The notes under the pieces were generated by a model. That model did no database searches. It saw only the letters and a list, made by a program, of their open reading frames with translations, and was not told the origin of the DNA. Made by a program: the position numbers and the translations under genes. This document shows positions 1 to 6,560 of a stretch of DNA of 7,603 nucleotides, piece by piece (position 1 is the stretch's first letter; each line of letters opens with the position of its first letter). Source of the stretch: an uncultured Bacillota bacterium. Lineage in GTDB: Bacteria; Bacillota; Clostridia; Christensenellales; UBA1242. The stretch is taken from NCBI GenBank assembly GCA_900555365.1, contig USKO01000028.1:1-7603 (forward strand), written 5' to 3'.

Positions 1-61
1 TTTAAATAAATTTTATTGATTTTTAAATATTTTTTAATTTTAAAATAGACTTATGATCTTA

Positions 62-90
62 TTGACAAAAAAGCCAAGCTATATTATACT
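62..90 (+). promoter_or_regulatory. Sigma-A-type promoter for membrane protein-dtd unit
   Basis: A perfect -35 box TTGACA (62-67) is followed after 17 nt by TATACT (85-90). The preceding 50 nt are strongly A/T-rich with A and T runs, as in UP elements. The predicted transcript starts near 97-98, only about 12 nt before the ATG at 110, so the leader is little more than the ribosome-binding site. This placement also rules out the in-frame ATG at 53, which lies upstream of the promoter. Seen directly as sequence match; activity is inferred. Confidence 0.75.
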
Positions 91-109
91 TAGATTTAGA
101 GGTAATTAT

Positions 110-556
110 ATGCAGCGGAAAGATTATTTTATTGGTTTTATTATTGCAATCATCAGCTTAGCTTGCTATTTTGTGTTAATGGTTGCTATTGGCGCGCAAT
201 CTATTTTGGAATTTGATTCTTCATCAGGCAAGATACTAGCTTTAGTTTTCTCCATGCTTGGTATAATTTTTATAATAGCTACCATTGTTTTGAATGCTCT
301 TGCGATAAAAGTTTGGAAAGAAGAAGATGAAATTTTTTTGAAGAAGAAGAAAATTATTATTAGCGCGATAACTTGCAATTTTATAATGAACATCATTCTA
401 ATTATAGTATTTGCTTTAAATAACATGCCATCATCATTTACACTTGGAATTTCGATAGCTTTCCACCTCTTTGTATTTATTGGAATTGTGATCGCAAATA
501 GTTTGATTTTAAAAGAGGTTGTTCCGCTATTTCAAAAGGAAGATAAAAAATCATGA
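110..556 (+). CDS. Small four-helix integral membrane protein, unknown function
   Basis: A 148-residue protein that I do not recognise. Four hydrophobic segments are visible at about residues 7-28, 42-66, 82-104 and 111-134. Short basic or charged stretches lie at the N-terminus (MQRKD), between helices 2 and 3 (KVWKEEDEIFLKKKK) and at the C-terminus (KEDKKS); the other two loops are polar or acidic. By the positive-inside rule both termini should be cytoplasmic. There is no signal peptide, lipobox or catalytic motif. The start at 110 is chosen because AGAGG (98-102) sits 7 nt upstream and because the alternative ATG at 53 precedes the promoter. The stop overlaps the dtd start (ATGA, 553-556), so the two are probably translationally coupled. 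A structural membrane role, small transporter or sensor partner are all open; function is unassigned. Confidence 0.75.
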   Translation: MQRKDYFIGFIIAIISLACYFVLMVAIGAQSILEFDSSSGKILALVFSMLGIIFIIATIVLNALAIKVWKEEDEIFLKKKKIIISAITCNFIMNIILIIVFALNNMPSSFTLGISIAFHLFVFIGIVIANSLILKEVVPLFQKEDKKS

Positions 557-1002
557 GGGCAGTTATTCAAAGAGTATTAAACGCTAGTCTTTTTGTCGAA
601 GGAAAGAAAATTTCAAACATTGGCAAAGGCGCAATTATCTTCTTGGGTGTAGGAGAAGAGGATCAAGAAAGTGATGCACAGAAACTCGCATTAAAAATCA
701 GCAAACTTCGAATTTATGAAGATGAAAATGGCAAGATGAACAAAAAAATTAATGATTATGGTGGAGAAATTTTACTAGTCAGCCAATTTACTCTCTATGC
801 AGATTGTAAAAATGGCAATAGACCTAGTTTTACACAAGCCAAAAATCCGAAAGAGGCTAAAGAGCTTTATTTTAAAGTGCAAAAGCTTTTAGAAAATGAG
901 AACATAGCTGTTAAAATGGGTGTCTTTGGTGCAGATATGAAGATTGAAGTTTTAAACGATGGACCTGTAACAATCATACTTGACAGTAAAGATTTAAAGT
1001 AG
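553..1002 (+). CDS. dtd: D-aminoacyl-tRNA deacylase
   Basis: A 149-residue protein of full family length. Dtd hydrolyses D-aminoacyl-tRNAs and mischarged glycyl-tRNA-Ala in the cytoplasm, recycling tRNA and keeping D-amino acids out of protein. The family's two active-site motifs are both present: SQFTLYAD at residues 77-84 (with the conserved Thr80) and the Gly-cisPro motif NDGPVT at 135-140. The N-terminus MRAVIQRV is also typical, confirming the start. AAGGAAG (536-542) inside the upstream gene serves as ribosome-binding site with a roughly 10-nt spacer, and the ATG overlaps the upstream stop. In many Firmicutes dtd lies next to relA; here its partner is a membrane protein instead. Nothing suggests inactivation. 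Confidence 0.96.
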   Translation: MRAVIQRVLNASLFVEGKKISNIGKGAIIFLGVGEEDQESDAQKLALKISKLRIYEDENGKMNKKINDYGGEILLVSQFTLYADCKNGNRPSFTQAKNPKEAKELYFKVQKLLENENIAVKMGVFGADMKIEVLNDGPVTIILDSKDLK

Positions 1003-1014
1003 AAAAAACAGTAG

Positions 1015-1046
1015 ATAACAGTGAAGCTTCACTGTTATTTCTATTT
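1015..1046 (+). terminator. Probable intrinsic terminator after dtd
   Basis: A perfect inverted repeat (arms ATAACAGTGA and TCACTGTTAT around an AGCT loop, 1015-1038) begins 12 nt after the dtd stop. It is followed by a U-rich but interrupted tail (TTCTATTT, 1039-1046). The stem has only moderate GC and the tail contains a C and an A, so termination may be partial. Because the arms are perfectly symmetric the site could also bind a dimeric protein, but its position between a gene end and the next promoter favours a terminator. Confidence 0.65.
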
Positions 1047-1084
1047 GCCAAATGTAAATTAAAAATATACAAAAGGCAAAATAA

Positions 1085-1112
1085 TTGACTTTTTAGTAAA
1101 AAGTTATATAAT
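1085..1112 (+). promoter_or_regulatory. Sigma-A-type promoter for PHP-whiA-dnaE operon
   Basis: TTGACT (1085-1090) and a perfect TATAAT (1107-1112) are separated by 16 nt. The predicted start is near 1119-1120, giving a leader of about 24 nt that contains GGAGG (1134-1138), 4 nt before the ATG at 1143. It lies directly downstream of the dtd terminator, so it opens a new transcription unit. Confidence 0.75.
1088..1104. promoter_or_regulatory. 17-bp dyad overlapping promoter spacer, possible operator
   Basis: Two 8-bp arms, ACTTTTTA (1088-1095) and TAAAAAGT (1097-1104), flank a single central G. The dyad overlaps the last three bases of the -35 box and nearly all of the spacer. A one-base loop cannot fold well as RNA and the site lies upstream of the predicted transcript, so any role would be as DNA, such as an operator for a dimeric regulator. 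The low base complexity leaves chance as a real alternative. Confidence 0.35.
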
Positions 1113-1142
1113 CAAATTAGATGTTTTTTCATTGGAGGAATT

Positions 1143-1910
1143 ATGATATTATTTGGCGATTACCATACTCACACAAAATATTCTAGAAACAACCACGGCA
1201 AGGGAACAATCTTAGAGAATGCCTCAGTGGCACTTAATAAAGGGTTGAAACAGATTGCTATCACAGAGCATGGATTTGGCCATTTATTTTATGGAGTGAA
1301 AAGAAGAGACATTCCTTCAATGAAAGAAGATATTCTCAATGCAAAAGAGATTACCGGGGTAGATATTCTTTTAGGAGTAGAAGCAAACCTCATTTCACTT
1401 GACGGTCAAATAGATGTGAATGAAGAAGATTTTGAATTTTTAGATATTCTTTTGATGGGTTTTCATCAAATGGTCAAAACTCCCACAATGAACGATTGGA
1501 ACAAGCTTATAGCCGCCAATATATTTGGCTCGCCATTTGCTCCTAGTAGTGAGCGTTTGAACAGAAACACAACGGCTTATCTTAAAGCGTTAGATAAATA
1601 CCCTATTGACATCATCACTCATTTAAATGCAGGTTGTCCGGTTGATACTTTAGCGGTTGCAAAGATGGCAAAAGAGAAGGGGACATACATTGAATTAAAT
1701 GGGAAAAGAATAAATTTTACAGACAGAGAGATTATAACAATGGCTGAAGAAGGGGTTAAATTCATTGTCGATTCTGATGCCCATTCGCCGGACAGAGTTG
1801 GAGAATGTAATCGTGCAATGGACTTAATTTTTAGACTAGACCTGCCATTGTCACAGATTGTAAATATCGATAAATTGCCCAATTTTGCATCAAAGAGAGG
1901 TTTAAATTGA
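1143..1910 (+). CDS. PHP-domain metal-dependent phosphoesterase
   Basis: A 255-residue stand-alone PHP (polymerase and histidinol phosphatase) protein. The full set of expected metal ligands is visible in order: HTH (H8, H10), TEHG (H43), GVE (E80), GFH (H108), ITH (H160) and DSDAH (D212, H214). Such sites hold two or three divalent metals and hydrolyse phosphomonoesters or phosphodiesters. The substrate is unknown; YcdX-like phosphatases and histidinol-phosphate phosphatases are relatives. No signal peptide is seen, so it is cytoplasmic. It is the first gene after the promoter at 1085, has GGAGG at 1134-1138, and its stop overlaps the whiA TTG start (TTGA, 1907-1910). A PHP gene near whiA is common in Clostridia, usually separated from it by rapZ and yvcK, which are missing here. 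Family is certain, substrate is not. Confidence 0.9.
   Translation: MILFGDYHTHTKYSRNNHGKGTILENASVALNKGLKQIAITEHGFGHLFYGVKRRDIPSMKEDILNAKEITGVDILLGVEANLISLDGQIDVNEEDFEFLDILLMGFHQMVKTPTMNDWNKLIAANIFGSPFAPSSERLNRNTTAYLKALDKYPIDIITHLNAGCPVDTLAVAKMAKEKGTYIELNGKRINFTDREIITMAEEGVKFIVDSDAHSPDRVGECNRAMDLIFRLDLPLSQIVNIDKLPNFASKRGLN
1895..1909 (+). promoter_or_regulatory. Ribosome-binding site and TTG start of whiA
   Basis: GAGAGG (1895-1900) lies 6 nt before TTG at 1907. The protein then begins MSFAKD, matching the MSF start usual for WhiA, and no in-frame ATG lies near. The TTG shares bases with the TGA stop of the PHP gene. A rare start codon in a stop-start overlap suggests that whiA translation is kept low and depends on ribosomes finishing the PHP gene. 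Confidence 0.8.
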
Positions 1911-2872
1911 GTTTTGCAAAGGATAGCAAATTAGAAATCATAGAAAGCGAAATTGAGGACGCAGACTGCGGCCAAGCTTTTTTATCGGGTCTGTTGCACG
2001 CCAGTGGCAACATCACTAAAAATAGCGAAGGCTTTGGCTGCGATATAGTCACTGATTTTAAAGAAATTTTCCCTTTTCTATACAAGATAGTTAGGAATCT
2101 ATATGGCGAAGACTTGACTCTTGAAATTTCAGACGACTATATCATCAATAAAACAACATACTATAGAATTAAATTTCCTTCTTCCATTTCCATGCGTATT
2201 CTTCGTGATTGTGGAATTTTACCACAAACTGGTGAAATCTCATTTATAGAGGGAATTGACAGCAATATTGTACCTGATGACGAAACCAAGCAAAATTTTA
2301 TAAAGGGCGCGTATGTAGGCTGCGCAACATCATCAATCAAACTGTCAGATCTTGGCTCGCAGCTTCCGACGACTGGTTATCATGTTGAGTTTGCTTCACA
2401 CAAAAGACTATTTTTGGAAGATTTGCAAAAACTTCTCGAACATTTTAATATTACATGTAAACTTGCCTCGAGACGAAAAACTTTCGTGCTCTATTTGAAG
2501 GATAGTGAGGCGATCAAAGATCTTCTTGCTCTAGTTGGAGCATCGCAAAGTGTACTTGCGCTTGCAGATGAAATGGCAAAAAGAGGACTGAGAAATACCG
2601 TCAACCGCCAGGTTAATTGCATCAATGCAAACATAAATAAAACAGTTGAAGCCAGCATGAAACAGACGCAGGCCATCAACTATATAAACAAAAAGATAGG
2701 CCTAGAGTCTCTTCCGGAAGATTTGCAAGAGGTAGCTGTTTTGAGACTGGCAAATCCTCAAGAAAGCATGGAAGAGCTTTTAAAACTTTCCACAATTAAA
2801 TTGACGAAAAGTGGGCTCAACCACAGATTTAGAAGAATTCTTAAAATAGCTGATTTACTTAAAGATAAATGA
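1907..2872 (+). CDS. whiA: WhiA, DNA-binding sporulation/cell-division regulator
   Basis: A 321-residue protein of normal WhiA length. The family couples an N-terminal LAGLIDADG homing-endonuclease-like fold (no nuclease activity known) to a C-terminal helix-turn-helix. In Streptomyces it activates sporulation septation genes; in Bacillus it is nucleoid-associated and affects division and chromosome segregation. Visible signatures are the N-terminal LAGLIDADG-like block (about 22-120), a second block at about 131-212 ending in YLKDSEAIKDLLALVGA (196-212), the highly conserved NRQVNCINANINKTV (233-247), and the helix-turn-helix from LPEDLQEVAVLRL (269-281) to KSGLNHRFRRI (301-311). The stretch KGAYVGCATSSI (133-144) departs from the usual G-rich RGAFL.GGS form. 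It starts at TTG, overlaps the PHP stop, and ends 13 nt before dnaE, so all three are likely co-transcribed. Confidence 0.95.
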   Translation: MSFAKDSKLEIIESEIEDADCGQAFLSGLLHASGNITKNSEGFGCDIVTDFKEIFPFLYKIVRNLYGEDLTLEISDDYIINKTTYYRIKFPSSISMRILRDCGILPQTGEISFIEGIDSNIVPDDETKQNFIKGAYVGCATSSIKLSDLGSQLPTTGYHVEFASHKRLFLEDLQKLLEHFNITCKLASRRKTFVLYLKDSEAIKDLLALVGASQSVLALADEMAKRGLRNTVNRQVNCINANINKTVEASMKQTQAINYINKKIGLESLPEDLQEVAVLRLANPQESMEELLKLSTIKLTKSGLNHRFRRILKIADLLKDK

Positions 2873-2885
2873 TACAGGGGGCGAC

Positions 2886-5800
2886 ATGAAAGATTTTGTG
2901 CACTTACATTTGCACACAGAATATAGTTTACTTGATGGACTTGCAAGAATTAATAAACTTGTAGATATTGTCAAAGAGCGTGGTTGGAGCGCTGTTGCAA
3001 TAACCGACCATGGCAACATGCATGGTGCAATTAAATTTTTTGAGGCATGTGTTCAAAAGGGAATAAAACCAATCATAGGCGAGGAATTCTATGTTTGTCA
3101 CGATATGCATTCAAGGTCAAACAGAGAAGATACCGGGCATCTAATTTTGCTCGCTAAAAACAATACAGGTTATCAAAATCTATTAAAACTTTCATCTCTT
3201 GCTTACCTTGAAGGTATGTATTATAAGCCAAGAATAGATTATAAACTGCTTGAAAAGCATAGTGAAGGCCTTATTTGTCTTTCTGCTTGCCTTGCTGGTC
3301 ATATTGCACAATATATCTTAAAAAGACAATTTGATGAGGCTGACAAGCTTGCTCTTTGGTTTAAAAGTGTCTTCAAAGATGATTTTTATTTGGAAATTCA
3401 AAACCATAACCTTATGGAAGACAAACAGGTCATCTTAAAACTAACCGAAATGAGTGAAAGACTAGGCATTCCACTTGTTGCTACAAACGATGTGCATTAT
3501 CTAAACAAAGAAGACAGCGAGCTTCAGGATGTACTGATGTGCGTGCAAATGGGCAAAACATTTGATGATCCTGAGCGAATGAAATATGAAACAAACGAAT
3601 TTTACCTTAAAACTTATGAAGAGATGCAAGAGGCGCTTCCTGGATATGAGGATGCACTTGATCGAACAATAGAGATAGCTAACAAATGTCATATTTCAAT
3701 TAAGACTAAATCGCTTAGAGAGGCTGCAGAAAACGGCAACCAACTCATTCCTGATGAGGACAAGCTTGGCGCTACTGAAAACTTTATACCAAAATATCAG
3801 CCTGACACTGGCGAGAGCGCATATGAATTTTTATCCCGCCTTGCTTGGGAAGGTTTACGAAAAAAATATTCGCAGGTGCCAAAGGAGTTCGAGGATCGAA
3901 TGACGATGGAGCTTGAAACCATCAAAAAACTCGGCTATGTAGAATATTTCTTGATAGTTTGGGATTACATAAATTTTGCCAAACAAAATGACATTCCAGT
4001 TGGCCCAGGTCGTGGCTCTGGGGCTGGAAGCTTAGTTGCATACTGCACAGGTATTACAGAAGTCGATCCTATGAAGTATGAACTCTTTTTTGACCGCTTT
4101 ATCAACCCAGAGCGTGTTTCTATGCCAGACTTTGACGTTGACTTTTGTATGGATAGAAGGCGAGAGGTTATCGAATATGCAAAACGAAGGTATGGCGAAG
4201 ACCATGTTTCGAATATTGTCACTTATGGAAATATGCAAGCCAAAAATGCCATCAAGGATGTAGCAAGAGTCCTTAGATTTCCATATTCTGAAGTGGATAA
4301 AATTACCAAAGAGATACCAAATAAGCCGGTCAAAAAACCGCCAGTTCTCAAGTACTATTTTGGTACAACAGGCAAAGAAGAAGACAAGCAATATATCATT
4401 CCAGAGCTTCGTGCATTCTATGATGAAGATCCACAAATAAAAAAGATTATTGATATGGCAATTAAGCTTGAAGGCGTGCCAAGAAATATCTCTATGCATG
4501 CAGCAGGAGTGCTCATTGCGCCAGATCCAGTTTATGACCATGTTCCAATGGCAAAGAGCGGGGATGACGAAATTACACAGTTTGATATGACTGAGCTTGA
4601 GCAGCTTGGACTTCTCAAATTTGACTTTTTAGGACTCCGAACACTTACAGATATACATAAAGCAATTAAATATATCAAAGAAGATTACGGCGTTGAGATT
4701 GACTTCTCTAAGATGTCCTATGATGATCCGGCAGTCTTTGAACTTATAAGTTCGGGAAATACTGAAGCAGTCTTTCAGCTTGAAAGTGGTGGTATGAAGA
4801 AGTTCATGATGGAGCTTCAACCAACCTCGCTAGAAGATATCATAGCAGGTATCTCTCTTTACCGACCAGGCCCAATGGATTTCATTCCAAGGTTTATCAA
4901 GGGCAAAAAAGAGCCAGAAAGTATCGTCTATGAAGATCCATGCCTTGAGCCTATTTTGAGTAACACCTATGGCTGTATAGTTTATCAAGAGCAGGTTATG
5001 AAGATCTTCCAAGTTATGGCTGGCTTCAGTCTTGGCGGAGCTGACAATGTTAGACGAATTATGTCTAAGAAAAAGCCTGAGAAATTGCCACCAGAGAAGA
5101 AAAGGTTCATTTACGGCGAAACAGATCCGACCGGCAAAAAAGCACCGATTCCTGGTGCGCTTGCACTTGGTCATGATGAAAAAGTGGCAGAAAAGGTTTT
5201 CGATCAAATGGCTAAATTTGCAGGGTACGCTTTCAACAAATCTCATGCGGCCGCTTATGCATATGTGTCCTATCAAACAGGGTATTTGAAAGCTCATTAT
5301 GAGAAGGAATATCTGACCGCAGTACTAAACAACAGAATAACCAATGCTGATGCAGTAAAAAAATATACAAATTATGCGCGTAAAGAGGGCTTTGAGATCT
5401 TGCCACCAGATATCAATAAATCTTTTACAGAATTTAAAGTAGAAAACGATGGTATTAGGTTTGGTCTTGGCGCGTTAAAACATGTTGGTACTGGACTAAT
5501 TGATAGCATTGTTGAAGAACGCGAGAAAAATGGGGAATTTAAAGATATTGAGGATTTTTTAAGGCGAATTACCAGTTCTTCGCTCAATAAAAAGAGCATG
5601 GAAGCTCTGATTTTAAGCGGTGCATTTTCATGCTTTGGAGTGTATAGATCGCAGCTCATGGATGTTTTTCAAGCTTATATGGACATGATCAACAATGATC
5701 GAAAGCATAAAGCAACAGGGCAATTCTCGATGTTTGACACATTTGAAGAAGAGACTAAATCTGTAAATAGCATACAGTTTCCAAATATTAAAGAATATAA

Positions 5801-6533
5801 CAAAGAGACCCTTCTTCGCTATGAAAAGGAATTTGTCGGCATCTATCTCTCCGGTCATCCACTTGATGATTATCTTGATAAATATGATCAATTTAATTTT
5901 ACAAGCGATATGATTGCTTCCTTAAAAGTGGACAGTGATATGGAGCAAAGTGAAGATGAAGAGTTAAACAATGAGAGCTTTAGCGATGGATATTATGGCA
6001 CGGAAGAGGAGGAGCTTGACCAAAACAATGAAGTCCAAGATGGTCAGCAAGTACTTGGTGGCGGCATAATAACAAACATTAAGAAAGTAAACACTAAGAG
6101 TGGTAATATGGCGTTTGTCACTATTGAAGATATCTACGGAACTTACGATGTTATGCTTTTTAGCAAGCTTTATGCTCGCTATAAGGATATTGCAAAGGAA
6201 GACACTTTGGTGACCGTAAAGGGAAAGTTGTCTATTCGAGATGGGAAATCGCCAGTTGTAATAGCTGAGAGTTTAACGCCATGGGAAAAACCGTTGCAGG
6301 TAGCCCAAAACTCAACCGTCTATTTAAGATTTGATACAAAAGATATCGATCTATATGACAAGGTTAAAAAGATAACCTCTTCCTATCCTGGCAAATCATC
6401 TGTAATTATCAAATGTACTTCTTCAAATAAAGCCTTTTCTTTCAATACAAAGGTAGATGTTAACAATTATTTAAAAAATGAATTAATTGGACTTTTAGGG
6501 GAAGAAAATGTTATAATAAAAGTGCAAAGTTAA
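2886..6533 (+). CDS. dnaE: DNA polymerase III alpha subunit
   Basis: A complete 1215-residue replicative polymerase. Order of domains: PHP (about 4-210) with an apparently intact metal site (H8, H10, H42, E66, H85, C135, H174, D202, H204); palm with GPGRGSGAGS (373-382) and catalytic aspartates D415 and D417 in PDFDVDF plus D580 in FDFLGL; fingers with YRPGPMD (659-665) and FAGYAFNKSHAAAYA (778-792); helix-hairpin-helix at about 859-895; beta-clamp-binding peptide QFSMF (946-950); acidic linker (1016-1055); OB fold (about 1057-1130); and the usual C-terminal domain. An extra loop at 275-299 and the loop around 730-770 add length; the latter resembles clostridial DnaE. The start has AGGGGG (2876-2881), 4 nt from ATG, and the canonical FVHLHLHTEYSLLDG N-terminus. 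Whether it is the main replicase or partners a PolC elsewhere cannot be told here. Confidence 0.98.
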   Translation: MKDFVHLHLHTEYSLLDGLARINKLVDIVKERGWSAVAITDHGNMHGAIKFFEACVQKGIKPIIGEEFYVCHDMHSRSNREDTGHLILLAKNNTGYQNLLKLSSLAYLEGMYYKPRIDYKLLEKHSEGLICLSACLAGHIAQYILKRQFDEADKLALWFKSVFKDDFYLEIQNHNLMEDKQVILKLTEMSERLGIPLVATNDVHYLNKEDSELQDVLMCVQMGKTFDDPERMKYETNEFYLKTYEEMQEALPGYEDALDRTIEIANKCHISIKTKSLREAAENGNQLIPDEDKLGATENFIPKYQPDTGESAYEFLSRLAWEGLRKKYSQVPKEFEDRMTMELETIKKLGYVEYFLIVWDYINFAKQNDIPVGPGRGSGAGSLVAYCTGITEVDPMKYELFFDRFINPERVSMPDFDVDFCMDRRREVIEYAKRRYGEDHVSNIVTYGNMQAKNAIKDVARVLRFPYSEVDKITKEIPNKPVKKPPVLKYYFGTTGKEEDKQYIIPELRAFYDEDPQIKKIIDMAIKLEGVPRNISMHAAGVLIAPDPVYDHVPMAKSGDDEITQFDMTELEQLGLLKFDFLGLRTLTDIHKAIKYIKEDYGVEIDFSKMSYDDPAVFELISSGNTEAVFQLESGGMKKFMMELQPTSLEDIIAGISLYRPGPMDFIPRFIKGKKEPESIVYEDPCLEPILSNTYGCIVYQEQVMKIFQVMAGFSLGGADNVRRIMSKKKPEKLPPEKKRFIYGETDPTGKKAPIPGALALGHDEKVAEKVFDQMAKFAGYAFNKSHAAAYAYVSYQTGYLKAHYEKEYLTAVLNNRITNADAVKKYTNYARKEGFEILPPDINKSFTEFKVENDGIRFGLGALKHVGTGLIDSIVEEREKNGEFKDIEDFLRRITSSSLNKKSMEALILSGAFSCFGVYRSQLMDVFQAYMDMINNDRKHKATGQFSMFDTFEEETKSVNSIQFPNIKEYNKETLLRYEKEFVGIYLSGHPLDDYLDKYDQFNFTSDMIASLKVDSDMEQSEDEELNNESFSDGYYGTEEEELDQNNEVQDGQQVLGGGIITNIKKVNTKSGNMAFVTIEDIYGTYDVMLFSKLYARYKDIAKEDTLVTVKGKLSIRDGKSPVVIAESLTPWEKPLQVAQNSTVYLRFDTKDIDLYDKVKKITSSYPGKSSVIIKCTSSNKAFSFNTKVDVNNYLKNELIGLLGEENVIIKVQS
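6509..6517 (+). promoter_or_regulatory. Candidate extended -10 promoter for pfkA inside dnaE
   Basis: TGT followed by a perfect TATAAT (6512-6517) forms a TGnTATAAT extended -10 element in the last codons of dnaE. A poor -35-like TTGGAC lies at 6487-6492 with a 19-nt spacer, but extended -10 promoters need little -35 contact. The predicted start near 6524 would give pfkA a leader of about 37 nt. The A/T-rich composition makes chance matches possible. Confidence 0.4.
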
Positions 6534-6540
6534 ATTTGCA
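6523..6540 (+). repeat. Short hairpin spanning the dnaE stop codon
   Basis: TGCAAA (6523-6528) and TTTGCA (6535-6540) can pair around a six-base loop containing most of the dnaE stop region. No U-run follows, so it is not a terminator. If the promoter at 6509-6517 is used, this hairpin would sit at the very 5' end of the pfkA mRNA, where stem-loops can protect transcripts from decay. Six base pairs is a weak stem. Confidence 0.35.
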
Positions 6541-6560
6541 AGTTGAGCTAGAGGAAAATT

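Noticed and set aside
53..109. ATG at 53 as start of the membrane protein
   Set aside because: It lies upstream of the consensus promoter at 62-90, has no ribosome-binding site, and adds 19 unconserved-looking residues; ATG at 110 has AGAGG at the right distance.
1044..1080. TTTGCC ... GGCAAA inverted repeat before the PHP promoter
   Set aside because: Arms of only 6 bp separated by 25 nt in AT-rich sequence are expected by chance; kept out of the feature list.
4032..4541. Open frame of 169 codons on the - strand inside dnaE
   Set aside because: It lies entirely over the conserved polymerase active-site region, has an odd composition rich in Cys, His, Trp and Phe, and has no family motif; it is a shadow of dnaE.
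4830..5297. Open frame of 155 codons on the - strand inside dnaE
   Set aside because: It is antisense to the conserved fingers domain, with biased composition and no recognisable motif.
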